DNA of 64,000 bases from an uncultured Lachnospiraceae bacterium (GCA_910578645.1 CAJTQI010000011.1:32249-96248); one strand, 5' to 3'. Counted from the first letter of the stretch, positions 17,372 to 27,044 are shown. A program made the numbers and translations. The notes: a model not told the origin generated them from the letters alone.

Positions 17372-19039
17372 CTATTTCTTCAATACAAGCGCCTCATAAG
17401 GCTTCACTTCAATCGCTCCCTGTGCCTCAGTGCGTCCGTAATTGCCAATCAAAATCTGTGCGCCGTCAAATTCCGCCGGAATATCGTAGTTCACTGCATC
17501 TTTCGTGAAGTTACAGATTACCAAAAGTTTCTGGCCATCCAATTCCCGCGTATATACATACAATGATTCATTATCAGGCTCAAGCAGCGCATAATGGCCG
17601 TATGCCAGGATAGGCTCTTCTTTACGCATAGCAATCAGCTTACGGTAATAATGGAAAACGGAATCCTTATCCGCGCGCGCCGCTTCCGCGTTAATTGTCT
17701 TATAGTTGGGGTTTACTCCAATCCAAGGCGTACCCGTCGTAAATCCGGCATTCTCGCTGTCGTCCCACTGCATAGGCGTGCGGGCATTGTCCCTGCCTTT
17801 CAGGCAGATAAAGCGCAGCATATCTTCCTTGGAAATCAATCCTGCCTCAGACATCTCATGATAAGCGTTGATACTCTCGATATCGCGCACCTCCGAAATA
17901 TCTGCAAAAGGCATATTGGTCATACCGATTTCCTCACCCTGATACACATAAGGCGTACCCTGCATCATGTGCAAACAGGTAGCTAACATCTTCGCACAGA
18001 TTACCCGGTATTCTTCCGAATCATCACCGAAACGGGAAATGGAACGGGGCTGGTCATGGTTGCCCAGATACAGGCTGTTCCATGCCTTACCGTCAAGCTC
18101 AGTCTGCCAAGCGCTCATCACTTTCTTAAATTCCACCAGAGGAACTCTCTTGTCCGTCCATTTGCCATGCTCTCCTCCGTCCAAGCCTACGTGTTCAAAA
18201 TGGAATACCATATTCAGCTCGTTCTCGTCGAACCCGGCATAACGCTTCGCCTCTTCAATCGTAACACCCGCAGTCTCACCGACTGTCATCAGGTCATATT
18301 TGGACAGCACTTTCTGGTTCATCTCTTTCAAAAATTCATGTACACGCGGACCGTTGGCACAGTCAGCATACCCGTAAAGCGCACCGGGCGCCTGCGGGCC
18401 ATCCGGCAAATCGGGCTGTTTGGAAATCAGGCTGATTACGTCCATACGGAAACCGTCAATTCCCTTCTCACCGCACCACCAGTTCATCATCGAGAAAACT
18501 TCATCCCGCACTTTCGGGTTCTCCCAGTTAAGGTCCGGCTGTTTCTTGGAAAACAAATGCAGATAATACATATCCGTCGCCTCATCATGCTGCCATGCTG
18601 AGCCGGAGAAATAGCTACCCCAGTTATTGGGCTCTTTGCCGTCCTTGCCATCTCTCCACATATAATAATCCCTATACTCATTGTCTTTACTCTTACGGCT
18701 CTCCAGGAACCAAGGATGTTCGTCGGAAGTATGGTTTACCACCAAATCCATCACCAGACGCATTCCTCTCTCATGGATTCCTTCAATCATTTTGTCGAAG
18801 TCTTCCATCGTTCCAAATTCCTTCATAATTGCCTGATAATCACTGATATCATAGCCATTGTCATCGTTTGGCGACTGGTAAACCGGAGAAAGCCAGATTA
18901 CATCAATTCCAAGCTCCTTCAGATAATCCAGGCGGGACGTAATACCATTCAGGTCGCCGATGCCGTCACCGTTGCTGTCCATGAAACTACGGGGATATAT
19001 CTGATATACCACCGCTTCTTTCCACCATGCTTTTTCCAT
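17372..19039 (-). CDS. Oligo-1,6-glucosidase/alpha-glucosidase, GH13
   Basis: A 555-residue GH13 enzyme of the oligo-1,6-glucosidase subgroup (subfamily 31 type). It opens WWKEAVVYQIYPRSFMDSNGDG, with region I DLVVNHTS, nucleophile Asp in GFRMDVIS near residue 203, acid/base Glu in MTVGETAG near 258 and transition-state Asp in LGNHDQPR near 330. The C-terminal beta domain is complete. No signal peptide, so it acts in the cytoplasm on isomaltose-like or short malto-oligosaccharides. A strong AAGGAGG site precedes the ATG. A promoter-like sequence upstream suggests it can be transcribed apart from the transporter operon. Confidence 0.92.
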   Translation of the reverse strand: MEKAWWKEAVVYQIYPRSFMDSNGDGIGDLNGITSRLDYLKELGIDVIWLSPVYQSPNDDNGYDISDYQAIMKEFGTMEDFDKMIEGIHERGMRLVMDLVVNHTSDEHPWFLESRKSKDNEYRDYYMWRDGKDGKEPNNWGSYFSGSAWQHDEATDMYYLHLFSKKQPDLNWENPKVRDEVFSMMNWWCGEKGIDGFRMDVISLISKQPDLPDGPQAPGALYGYADCANGPRVHEFLKEMNQKVLSKYDLMTVGETAGVTIEEAKRYAGFDENELNMVFHFEHVGLDGGEHGKWTDKRVPLVEFKKVMSAWQTELDGKAWNSLYLGNHDQPRSISRFGDDSEEYRVICAKMLATCLHMMQGTPYVYQGEEIGMTNMPFADISEVRDIESINAYHEMSEAGLISKEDMLRFICLKGRDNARTPMQWDDSENAGFTTGTPWIGVNPNYKTINAEAARADKDSVFHYYRKLIAMRKEEPILAYGHYALLEPDNESLYVYTRELDGQKLLVICNFTKDAVNYDIPAEFDGAQILIGNYGRTEAQGAIEVKPYEALVLKK

Positions 19040-19068
19040 ACTGTATACCTCCTTACTTCTCTTAAATA

Positions 19069-19097
19069 TTTATATATTAAAAAATAATGTAACCCAA
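19069..19097 (-). promoter_or_regulatory. Probable promoter for the glycosidase genes
   Basis: TTGGGT (19097-19092), a 17-base spacer and TATAAA (19074-19069) on the minus strand, 30 bp before the GH13 start. The -35 is imperfect. Confidence 0.45.
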
Positions 19098-19237
19098 AAG
19101 CACCCCAGAAAACTTAACGCAATGATATTACCGGACAGTTACATAATTTTCTGCATTCATCATTCAACAATAGTCTTTCTAAAAATAACCAATCATTCAA
19201 AACGAGTTATAATTCTCCAATTTTTCGGCCTAATATC

Positions 19238-19267
19238 ATGGGACTCCTGGTAAACCGAGAGTCCCAT
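19238..19267. terminator. Hairpin after the ABC transporter operon
   Basis: ATGGGACTC (19238-19246) and its complement (19259-19267) form a 9-bp stem. The T-rich tail is on the plus strand, so on the transcribed minus strand it may protect the mRNA end or be a weak terminator between transporter and glycosidases. Confidence 0.5.
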
Positions 19268-19301
19268 TTTATTATTAAAGCATAAAACTAATAATTGACA
19301 T

Positions 19302-20282
19302 CTATTTCGCCTTCTGGGTCATCGGATGGTAACACAGTACCATACGCTCATTCCCAAGGTTAGTCGGGTCAGGCCGTGTCTGACGGCACTGGTCTGTTGC
19401 ATAAGGGCAGCGCGGAGCAAACTTGCAGTACTCAACTGCATACTCTTTGCCTTCCATATCCGGCATAGCGATTTCGTCTTTCCACTTGTCGCCAACACGC
19501 GGCACGGAACTCATAAGCAAGTCCGTGTAAGGATGTGCCGGATTATCCATAATCTCCTTCGCCGGTCCGTATTCAATCAGACAGCCACGATACAGTGTCG
19601 CAATATAATCGGATACGTAATATGCCGTTGAAAGGTCATGTGTAATATAAATAAACGAAATCTTATACTTATCACGCAGCTCCTTGAAGAGATTGACAAT
19701 GTTCATCTTCATGGAAGCATCAATTGCAGCAACCGGCTCGTCAGCAATAATCAGCTTCGGACGAGTAATCAATGCGCGGGCAATGGACACACGCTGCAAC
19801 TCACCACCGGAAAACTGAGTTGAATATTTCCCCTTTACAACCTGGAGCGACATACCAACGCTCTTTAACGCCTCATCAACTACCTTATCAGCTTCTTCCC
19901 TGTTTTTTGCAATGCCAAGACGAAGCGCTGTATTATACAAGTAAGTATCTACTGTCTTCCTGGCGGAAAAGGATTCGTACGGATTCTGGAAAATAGGCTG
20001 TACATCAAGCTTAAACTGCTGTGGGTCATAACTCTTCTTATCGGCATAGGACTTGCCATCCAGAAGTATCTCTCCCAAATCAGGATTATGCAGACGCAGA
20101 ACCATCTTACACAATGTAGACTTACCACATCCGGACTCCCCAACGATAGACAGAATGACAGGTTTGTCACTGTCAATGGATAAAGATACATTATCCACGG
20201 CTACCAGTTTCTTACCACGTAACATACCGCCTACACGGAAAATCTTACTGACACCTTTTACTTCCAACAATTTCTCAGCCAT
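19302..20282 (-). CDS. Opp-type ABC transporter ATP-binding protein (OppF-like)
   Basis: A 326-residue ATPase of the oligopeptide/oligosaccharide importer class. Walker A is GESGCGKST near residue 50, the signature is FSGGELQRVSIARAL, and Walker B is KLIIADEPVAAID. The OppF-type C-terminal extension ends in a Cys-containing motif (CKFAPRCPYATDQC) that can bind an Fe-S cluster in relatives. It overlaps the upstream ATPase gene by eight bases and is the last of five transporter genes. Its neighbours are glycosidases, not peptidases, which points to sugar import. Confidence 0.92.
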   Translation of the reverse strand: MAEKLLEVKGVSKIFRVGGMLRGKKLVAVDNVSLSIDSDKPVILSIVGESGCGKSTLCKMVLRLHNPDLGEILLDGKSYADKKSYDPQQFKLDVQPIFQNPYESFSARKTVDTYLYNTALRLGIAKNREEADKVVDEALKSVGMSLQVVKGKYSTQFSGGELQRVSIARALITRPKLIIADEPVAAIDASMKMNIVNLFKELRDKYKISFIYITHDLSTAYYVSDYIATLYRGCLIEYGPAKEIMDNPAHPYTDLLMSSVPRVGDKWKDEIAMPDMEGKEYAVEYCKFAPRCPYATDQCRQTRPDPTNLGNERMVLCYHPMTQKAK

Positions 20283-21255
20283 TCGCCTTCACCTCCTCTT
20301 TCAGTAAGTGGCAAGCAGCAAACCGCCCGGGAACAATTTCACGGAATTTCGGCACTTCACTGCGGCAACGGTCTGTCGCATGCGGACAACGAGGTGCAAA
20401 GCGGCATCCCGGAGGCGGATTTTTCAGTGCCGGAGGACGTCCTGCAATACCCACTCTCTGGATATCTTCACCCACACGGGGAAGTGCGTCTACAAGCATC
20501 TTTGTATAAGGATGAATCGGATTGTTAAAGATATCTTCTGTCCTACCAAGCTCTGCAACACTGCCGGAATACATAATCGCCATACGGTCTGTAATCTGAT
20601 AATGCACACCCATGTCATGGCTGACAATAATCAGTGTATTCTTAAGCTGCTGCTGCAGACGCATCAACATCATCAAAATACCTTTCTGTACTACAACGTC
20701 AAGCGCTGTAGTCGGCTCGTCGGCAAGTACAACACCAGGAGCCATGAATGTTGCCAAAGCGATAATGGCACGCTGCCTCATACCACCGGAAAGCTGGAAC
20801 GGATAAGACTCCAGTACATCAGGTGAAAGATTCAGCTCTTTTAAATAAGTGGCTACTCTTTCAAGCGTCTGCTCAGGCGTCTCACTCTTTCTGTCTTCCT
20901 TCGGAATAGAATCAATAAACTGTGTTTTCAGACGGACAATCGGATTTAAAACACTCTGCGCCGCCTGGGGTACATATGAAATATTATTCCACCAACTCTT
21001 ACGTATTTGACCTGATTCGTAAGAAAACTTCTGTCCATTCTTCTCACCTTCCAGGACAACGCGGCCTTTATCAATGACAAGCGGAAACTCTACAATATCA
21101 TAGAGTGTGTTCAGCAGGGTTGTTTTACCGCAGCCGGATTCTCCTGCGATGCCGAATATCTCATTGTCATTAATCGTAAAATTGATATCGTTCAGCACAT
21201 GGACATCGCCATCAATAGTTTTATAAGAAGTTGACAAGTTTTCGACTTTCAGCAT
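20275..21255 (-). CDS. Opp-type ABC transporter ATP-binding protein (OppD-like)
   Basis: A 326-residue ATPase paired with the OppF-like protein. Walker A is GESGCGKTT near residue 40, the signature is LSGGMRQRAIIALAT, and Walker B is GVVLADEPTTALD. The C-terminus has the paired motif CRFAPRCPHATDRC, matching the family's Cys cluster. It lies six bases after the OppC-like permease and overlaps the next ATPase gene, showing tight translational coupling. Confidence 0.92.
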   Translation of the reverse strand: MLKVENLSTSYKTIDGDVHVLNDINFTINDNEIFGIAGESGCGKTTLLNTLYDIVEFPLVIDKGRVVLEGEKNGQKFSYESGQIRKSWWNNISYVPQAAQSVLNPIVRLKTQFIDSIPKEDRKSETPEQTLERVATYLKELNLSPDVLESYPFQLSGGMRQRAIIALATFMAPGVVLADEPTTALDVVVQKGILMMLMRLQQQLKNTLIIVSHDMGVHYQITDRMAIMYSGSVAELGRTEDIFNNPIHPYTKMLVDALPRVGEDIQRVGIAGRPPALKNPPPGCRFAPRCPHATDRCRSEVPKFREIVPGRFAACHLLKEEVKANG

Positions 21256-21261
21256 ATTCTA

Positions 21262-22098
21262 TCACCTGCCTCTCTTCATAGCTTGATAATCATTGTAACC
21301 TGTAATCAGCATGAACAGGCCAACGAATAAGATAACAGTTGCAACGATTGGTGCACCAATCCAAAGCCAACGCCCTGCAAGGACAGCATTATAATTTCTC
21401 GCCCACTGAATCATATTGCCCAGGGATACCAAGTTACCCGGAGACAGACCAAGCACTGCAAGGCTGGACTCCGAACCGATTGCAGAAAGCGTAGCATTCA
21501 TAAAGTTAGAAAGTGACCAGGAAAGTGCAAACGGAAGAATCTCCGTCACAACAATCTGCATGGTACTCTCACCCGAAAAACGGGCTGTATGGATAAAATC
21601 ACGTTCCTTAATTGTAAGTGCCATGGAACGAATCTGACGGCTCGGCCATGCCCACGCAAACATCGCAAGTACAAGAGCCATAACGATAACCGTAGCGCCA
21701 CCCTTCATCAAGGATGTCATCATAATCAGAATAGGCAAAGACGGAATTACCACAAACGTATCGGTAATAACCATAAGAACTCTGTCAAGCGTTCCGCCTG
21801 CAAAACCTGCAAGCAACCCGACAAGAACACCTACAACCGTACCTATGGTGGCAACAATCAAACCAATCAGGAGAGAATTATGAATAGCCTCAATCAACAG
21901 CCATACAACATCCTGCCCCATACTAGTGGTTCCTAACCAATGCTCGCCGGATGCGCCCAGATTGTTCGGGTATGTATTGAACGTGAACGGGTCCGTATGT
22001 GGAAAGAAATATACAATGAACCCAACAAACATAAAAATACAAGTAATTATCAACCCCGCTTTTAAACGGAAGTTGGCTGTTTTCCAAAATTTCTTCAT
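21262..22098 (-). CDS. ABC transporter permease (OppC-like)
   Basis: A 278-residue inner-membrane permease with five to six membrane segments and the BPD_transp_1 coupling loop around MALTIKERDFIHTARFSGES. An N-terminal segment beginning MKKFWKTANFRLKAGLI matches the OppC N domain. It pairs with the OppB-like protein to form the channel. AGGGAGGG ribosome site; 17 bp after oppB. Confidence 0.92.
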   Translation of the reverse strand: MKKFWKTANFRLKAGLIITCIFMFVGFIVYFFPHTDPFTFNTYPNNLGASGEHWLGTTSMGQDVVWLLIEAIHNSLLIGLIVATIGTVVGVLVGLLAGFAGGTLDRVLMVITDTFVVIPSLPILIMMTSLMKGGATVIVMALVLAMFAWAWPSRQIRSMALTIKERDFIHTARFSGESTMQIVVTEILPFALSWSLSNFMNATLSAIGSESSLAVLGLSPGNLVSLGNMIQWARNYNAVLAGRWLWIGAPIVATVILFVGLFMLITGYNDYQAMKRGR

Positions 22099-22115
22099 GT
22101 TTACCCTCCTTCCTA

Positions 22116-23114
22116 TCAGCCGTACCGGATTCGCGGATCAATGAACGGATAGATAAGGTCAACGATCAGCGTTGCAGTGGAGATTGCGACGATAGAAATT
22201 GTAATACAGCCCAGAATCATGTTGTAGTCTGACTGCAGAATCGCACTCTGAATAAGAGAACCAACGCCTGGATATCCGAAAATAATTTCCGTCATAATCG
22301 AACCGCCAAACACACCGCCAAGGCTCATAGCAAGTGCGGTAATCTGTGTCAGGATAGAGTTACGAAGCACATAGCTCTTTCCAATTGTCCCTTCGGAAAG
22401 TCCACGGAAACGTGCATAACGTACGTAGTCTTCCTCAGCCGTGGTACTTGCCAAAGATTTCATGGAAATAATCCACCAACCTGTACCAAGCAAAAGCAGC
22501 GAAACCGCTGGAAGCACGGATGCTTTCATCAATGAACCAAACCATGGCCCAAAGCCCACGCCTGTCTTAATAACCGCCTGCAGCGGGAACCATTTTAAAA
22601 CAAACGCAAAGATTATCTGCAATACCAATGCTACCAAGAAGTAAGGAATCGGGTAGATAAAAATCGCTATACTTTCCAAAATCTGTGATGATTTCTTATT
22701 CTTACGGAAACCTGCCAGCAAACCAATAAAGTTACCAATCACCCACGCCAAAAAAGTAGATGTCAGTGACAAAATCAAAGTGTAGGGAAGGTAACGTCCG
22801 ATGATATCGCCAACCGGTTCCGGATAACTCATCAATGACGGTCCGAAATCAAAATGAAGCAGTCCATTCCACAGGAAAGAACCATATTGTTTCAGCAACG
22901 AACCCTCCAGACCAAACTGTACGCGAAGCTGTTGACGAAGCGCTTCCATTTCAGCCGGGTCCATATTGCCTGAACGCGTCTGCATCTGTGCAATCATGTT
23001 CTCAACAGGGTCTGATGGGAACATACGCGGAATAAAAAAGATGAAAGTAACACCAATCCAGATTGTCAGTGCCCAGGCGAGTACACGCTGCAGAAAGAAT
23101 GTTTTAAATTTCAT
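22116..23114 (-). CDS. ABC transporter permease (OppB-like)
   Basis: A 332-residue permease with an N-terminal membrane anchor (MKFKTFFLQRVLAWALTIW), a large extracytoplasmic loop and about six membrane segments. The coupling motif is in STTAEEDYVRYARFRGLSEG. The frame stays open farther upstream, but ATG 23114 has AAAGGAG in the right place and matches the family's usual start. It sits between the binding-protein gene and the OppC-like gene. Confidence 0.92.
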   Translation of the reverse strand: MKFKTFFLQRVLAWALTIWIGVTFIFFIPRMFPSDPVENMIAQMQTRSGNMDPAEMEALRQQLRVQFGLEGSLLKQYGSFLWNGLLHFDFGPSLMSYPEPVGDIIGRYLPYTLILSLTSTFLAWVIGNFIGLLAGFRKNKKSSQILESIAIFIYPIPYFLVALVLQIIFAFVLKWFPLQAVIKTGVGFGPWFGSLMKASVLPAVSLLLLGTGWWIISMKSLASTTAEEDYVRYARFRGLSEGTIGKSYVLRNSILTQITALAMSLGGVFGGSIMTEIIFGYPGVGSLIQSAILQSDYNMILGCITISIVAISTATLIVDLIYPFIDPRIRYG

Positions 23115-23273
23115 ACACAGCACTCCTTTACTATTATAAAGCAAGGGACGAGCCGTAAGCCATTCACTTACGGCCCTGCCCTTTAGATTATACAACAGAA
23201 AATACGCTTTATGGACTTTCTGTTGGCATGAATCATGTTACTAACGTTCTAAAACTAAATATCCTGCTATCGC

Positions 23274-25277
23274 TTATCCCTGTGTCGGATGGATGTTCGG
23301 AAGCATGTACTTGAAGCAGCTCCACCACCACCAAGGTCCGTCATACGGATGGTTCGCATTCGGATAGCCTTCCCAGTAAGTAGAGTTCGTAGGAACGAAC
23401 TTGGTACCGGAGAGGAAGTTGATTTCACACATATCCTTCACGCACTCCTGCAGGAATTCCTGATGCAACTGATAAGATTTCTCATCTTCAGGGTCAATAT
23501 TAGCAAGCTCATGGATAATCTCCGTTGCGCGCGCATTGTTCCAACGCATACCCTGTCCGGAACCAGCCTCGCCAAGAGGCTTAATCAAGTCAGCGTCAAA
23601 ACCGCTGATTGCAGAATAGAAATCTTTCAAGATACCGCCTGACGGCCAGTAACCTGCAATATCAAAGTTACCCTGGAAACCGTCTACATCCCAAGTTGCA
23701 GAGGACTTAGATGCGATTGTACACTGGAATCCGAACGCTGTCAGCTGATTATAAACAGCCTGTACACCACGTGCCTCCTGGAACTCAGCGTCAGCTAAGT
23801 AGCTTAATTCGAAAGTGAAAGGCGCGCCATTATAATTCCAAACGCCGTCAACCTTCTCAAGGCCAGCCTTCTCAAGCAGCTTCGTCGCTGCTTCTTCGTC
23901 ATGTTTCCACCAACCTGCGCCGAACATTGTAATCAGCTCTTCGTCCGTACCCTGGATGCCTAAAGAATCAGCCATACGTTTTGCATAGCCAGTATCATAA
24001 GGCTTGAAGGTTGTGCCATCACCAAGGTCAAGTTCGAAATTCTCAAGCCACTCCTGCATCGGGATTGTATAAGTTTCCTGCAGGAACTGTGTATTGTTCA
24101 TAAGCGGAATCGGCGCCGCACGTCCTGCTCCAGAGAATGTATTCATGGAAATCTGGTCGATGTCCAAAGCAAGACAGATACCCCAACGGAAATCTGCATT
24201 GTCATACGGAGCGCCCTTACCATGGGAGAATACGATACCTTTTGCGCCCGGGTCGTCAGGGTTAGCATATGGGAAATCATCGTACCAGCACTTAATCTTA
24301 TCATTAGAGCTATTCATGGTCTGGAACTCTTCCAGAGTAACTTCGCACAGAAGGTCGATTTCATTGTTAATCATCGCCATCTGCTTTGTGGTAGAATCTG
24401 CAAATGTACGGAACCATACATACTTAGGCGGAACATCTTCTGCCGTGTAGCCAAATTCAGCCGCGCCTACAACGCCAAGCGTGCTCTGCTGCCAGTCTTC
24501 ACGCAGTTCATAAAGAACCCACATACCAAGACTGTCGTAATCCTTAACCGTGTAAGGACCTGCAACGACAGGCGCTTCATCCTTGAAAGTAGTAACGTCT
24601 GCCTGCTGTGAATAGATATGCTCAGGAACGATACGGTAATCAGTTCCCCAAACAGTGATACCGTAACGCTGTACAAAACGAGGGAAAGGCTCCTTCATGG
24701 TGAATTTCACCGTATAATCATCAACCTTCTCCACCTTGTCGATGTACAAGTTCGTTGCCGCACTTGTGTTGATTGCATCGTTTTCCTTAATCATGTTAAA
24801 TGTGTAAACAACATCGTCTGCCGTTACGTCTTCGCCATCGGACCACTTGATGCCCTGACGAACCTTAACTGTCCACTCCGTAAAATCATCGTTGGACTCC
24901 GGTAAACCGTCAGAAATTTCGCCGTACTGCTCGCCTTTCGCAGTGCTCATCTCCCACAGATGGGCGCTCATCATCTGATGAATACCAAAGCCCATCGCAG
25001 TACCCTGCATGTAAGAGTTAAACTGACCGGGAGTATCCGTCTTATTCTGACACTCAACAATCAGTGTCTCAGCACGGGGTGTGCCAACTTCAGTGGTGAT
25101 ACCTTCCGCTGCCGCAGTCCCGGTACCTCCCCCCCCGTTGCTGTCTGTGCTTGCTGTACCGTCTGACGAATCGGTAGTTCCGGAACTGGAATCCGTTGTC
25201 CCGCCACCGCCGCAGCCGGTAAGTGTAACGGCAGCGAGCGTCACTGCCATTAACATTGCAACAAATTTTCTACGCAT
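23274..25277 (-). CDS. Extracellular solute-binding lipoprotein, family 5 (glycan import)
   Basis: A 667-residue binding protein with a lipoprotein signal ending TLTGCGG, so Cys22 is the lipidated residue. A low-complexity Gly/Ser/Thr linker (23-55) follows, then the SBP_bac_5 fold. It is about 120 residues longer than typical peptide-binding OppA. Family 5 proteins of this size next to glycosidases bind oligosaccharides in several bacteria (for example Thermotoga cellobiose or mannan systems), so a carbohydrate ligand is favoured here by context. It is the first gene of the importer operon, with an AAAGGAGG site. Confidence 0.9.
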   Translation of the reverse strand: MRRKFVAMLMAVTLAAVTLTGCGGGGTTDSSSGTTDSSDGTASTDSNGGGGTGTAAAEGITTEVGTPRAETLIVECQNKTDTPGQFNSYMQGTAMGFGIHQMMSAHLWEMSTAKGEQYGEISDGLPESNDDFTEWTVKVRQGIKWSDGEDVTADDVVYTFNMIKENDAINTSAATNLYIDKVEKVDDYTVKFTMKEPFPRFVQRYGITVWGTDYRIVPEHIYSQQADVTTFKDEAPVVAGPYTVKDYDSLGMWVLYELREDWQQSTLGVVGAAEFGYTAEDVPPKYVWFRTFADSTTKQMAMINNEIDLLCEVTLEEFQTMNSSNDKIKCWYDDFPYANPDDPGAKGIVFSHGKGAPYDNADFRWGICLALDIDQISMNTFSGAGRAAPIPLMNNTQFLQETYTIPMQEWLENFELDLGDGTTFKPYDTGYAKRMADSLGIQGTDEELITMFGAGWWKHDEEAATKLLEKAGLEKVDGVWNYNGAPFTFELSYLADAEFQEARGVQAVYNQLTAFGFQCTIASKSSATWDVDGFQGNFDIAGYWPSGGILKDFYSAISGFDADLIKPLGEAGSGQGMRWNNARATEIIHELANIDPEDEKSYQLHQEFLQECVKDMCEINFLSGTKFVPTNSTYWEGYPNANHPYDGPWWWWSCFKYMLPNIHPTQG

Positions 25278-25783
25278 TTCTTTTCCTCCTTTTATTTTGA
25301 TTGAGTTAAGGCAATTTCCAAACCCTTAAACCCTTTGGTTTTCGTGAGTTTTCTTGCCCTCCCTATATAAATTTTCTTTCCGCCATGCTAAAACAGAATG
25401 TTCTTCTGCCGCTCTGCGTATTGACGGTAAAGAAATTTTATATCATTTTAATAACGTCGTTTTTTCTTCCTGTCCGCAAGTGGATATTTTGAAACAATTG
25501 CCGAAACATCCGTTCCTATTTCGTTGAAATTATGTAGCCGTTCCGCTTAAAACGTACAATATGCACAAAATAGACTCGCCTCACGTTCAAATTGCCGACA
25601 AAAAAACTAGTTGAGAACATTACATTTTGTGCATTTCCAAATTCATGACCTGTATATAGTTTAACCGATACGCCTCTGAAAATCAATATTAAAATTCAAA
25701 AATAAGCACAATAATTCCTGACGGAATCTCTTGTACAAACTATTGTCAAAAACATTTTAGAAATCAAAGATTCAGACAACAAA
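25278..25783. other. Long upstream region of the importer operon
   Basis: About 500 bp of AT-rich DNA before the binding-protein gene with no open frame I would call. It should hold the operon promoter, but several TTGACA- or TATAAT-like hexamers do not line up at 16-18 bp, so I assign none. Confidence 0.4.
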
Positions 25784-25822
25784 GCAGCGGCCACAATGCT
25801 TCTTTCAACAAGGCGCCGCTGC
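25784..25822. terminator. Hairpin downstream of the deacetylase gene
   Basis: GCAGCGGC (25784-25791) and GCCGCTGC (25815-25822) form a GC-rich stem with a 23-base loop, followed on the minus strand by TTTGTTGT. Probable terminator for the deacetylase transcript. Confidence 0.55.
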
Positions 25823-25871
25823 AATTCTACTATATTATATTCTCTTTTCTTTCTTCTTACTTACTCTCAGT

Positions 25872-25965
25872 AAAAAAAGTTGGCTCGGCGGCCAACTTTG
25901 CAAGAATTTGCTCCACAAATTCTTGTTGGCATCTCACTACATTATGGCGTACTTTCCTATAAGGG
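25872..25965. repeat. Dispersed double-hairpin repeat, copy B
   Basis: A 94-bp copy of the element at 11231-11323, same orientation, about 90% identical by eye, with both stems kept. It starts about a dozen bases past the deacetylase stop. Confidence 0.8.
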
Positions 25966-25976
25966 AACAAAGGGCA

Positions 25977-27044
25977 CTACTGTCCCAACTCATCCAAAGG
26001 TTTGAAGGTATAACCCATATCTTCCCACCTTGTTAACAGCTCGTCCATAATCTCTGCGTTGGTGTCCGAAGTATTATGCAAAAGTACGACGGCACCCGGA
26101 TGAACCCGTGCAGTGAGCTTGTCAAAGGCCTCTTCATGACTGGGTTGGTCATCCTGGTTCCAGTCCACATAAGCCAAGCTCCAGAACACCGTCCGGTACC
26201 CCAATTCATGTGCCATCTTTAGGTTCTCTGCATTACATTTCCCCTGGGGAGGACGGTAATAAGGCGCAAGGTCCTCACCGGTAATTTCCTTAAATAAGTC
26301 CGCCACACTATCCACCTCCTCCCGAAACGCATCCATGTCTGAAATGGAAAGCATATCCGGATGGTGGTATGTATGGTTCCCCACCACATGTCCATCCTCT
26401 ACCATACGTTTCGCCATATCCGGCGCCGTCTCCAAAAAATGCCCTACCACAAAAAAAGTGGCTTTCACATCATGTTTCTTTAGTGCATCCAGGATTGGTT
26501 CCGTATTGCCGTTTTCATACCCACAGTCAAAGGTAAGATAAATTACTTTCTCACTGCCATCTCCCACATAATAGGCGTCATACCAGGCCAAATCCTCTGC
26601 CGACGCATTTCCCGTCGGGCATGTGCCGGGCTCTCCGAAAGAAAGCCCCCAGTCCTCCGATGCCAGATTAAGCTCCCATCCCTCCGGAGGCTCCTTTTTC
26701 TCCGGCTGCACTTTATCCTGTCCCGCGGTGTCGTCGTTATCTTCTGTTTGGTTTCTGTCCGTTTCATATGTATCCGTTTTTGGTTCTTCCTGCGCACCGG
26801 ATTCTATCCCCTGACCGTCCTGATAATTATCCGTGGCTTCACCTGACAGACTGTGCACTTTTACGCCGTCCGAATTATCCTGCCCCTTCCCGGCCCGTGT
26901 TTCCACATTCTCTGTATCCGCCAAGACTGTTTGCTGCCCCGCTTTTTCTGTCTTCTGGCATCCTGTCATGAAAACAGACGCCAACACAGCCAGAATCGCC
27001 GCCATCCTCCTTACAACACCTTTTCTTTTCCGGTTCTTCATCAT
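25977..27044 (-). CDS. PdaA-like polysaccharide deacetylase, lipoprotein
   Basis: A 355-residue NodB-fold deacetylase. I start it at ATG 27044, which has AGGAGAA upstream and gives a lipoprotein signal (LASVFMTGCQ); the frame is open farther upstream but without a ribosome site. Residues about 30-140 are a disordered Asp/Glu/Gln-rich linker. The catalytic domain has VIYLTFDCGYENG, HTYHHPD (metal His), RPPQGKCN and VVLLHNT. The GYENG context matches the peptidoglycan muramic-lactam deacetylase PdaA, whose motif is TFDNGYENG; here Asn is replaced by Cys. Likely modifies cell-wall glycan outside the membrane. Confidence 0.85.
   Translation of the reverse strand: MMKNRKRKGVVRRMAAILAVLASVFMTGCQKTEKAGQQTVLADTENVETRAGKGQDNSDGVKVHSLSGEATDNYQDGQGIESGAQEEPKTDTYETDRNQTEDNDDTAGQDKVQPEKKEPPEGWELNLASEDWGLSFGEPGTCPTGNASAEDLAWYDAYYVGDGSEKVIYLTFDCGYENGNTEPILDALKKHDVKATFFVVGHFLETAPDMAKRMVEDGHVVGNHTYHHPDMLSISDMDAFREEVDSVADLFKEITGEDLAPYYRPPQGKCNAENLKMAHELGYRTVFWSLAYVDWNQDDQPSHEEAFDKLTARVHPGAVVLLHNTSDTNAEIMDELLTRWEDMGYTFKPLDELGQ

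Noticed and set aside
25278..25783. Promoters or LacI-type operators ahead of the importer operon
   Set aside because: Several half-matches exist but none has proper -35/-10 spacing or a clean dyad.
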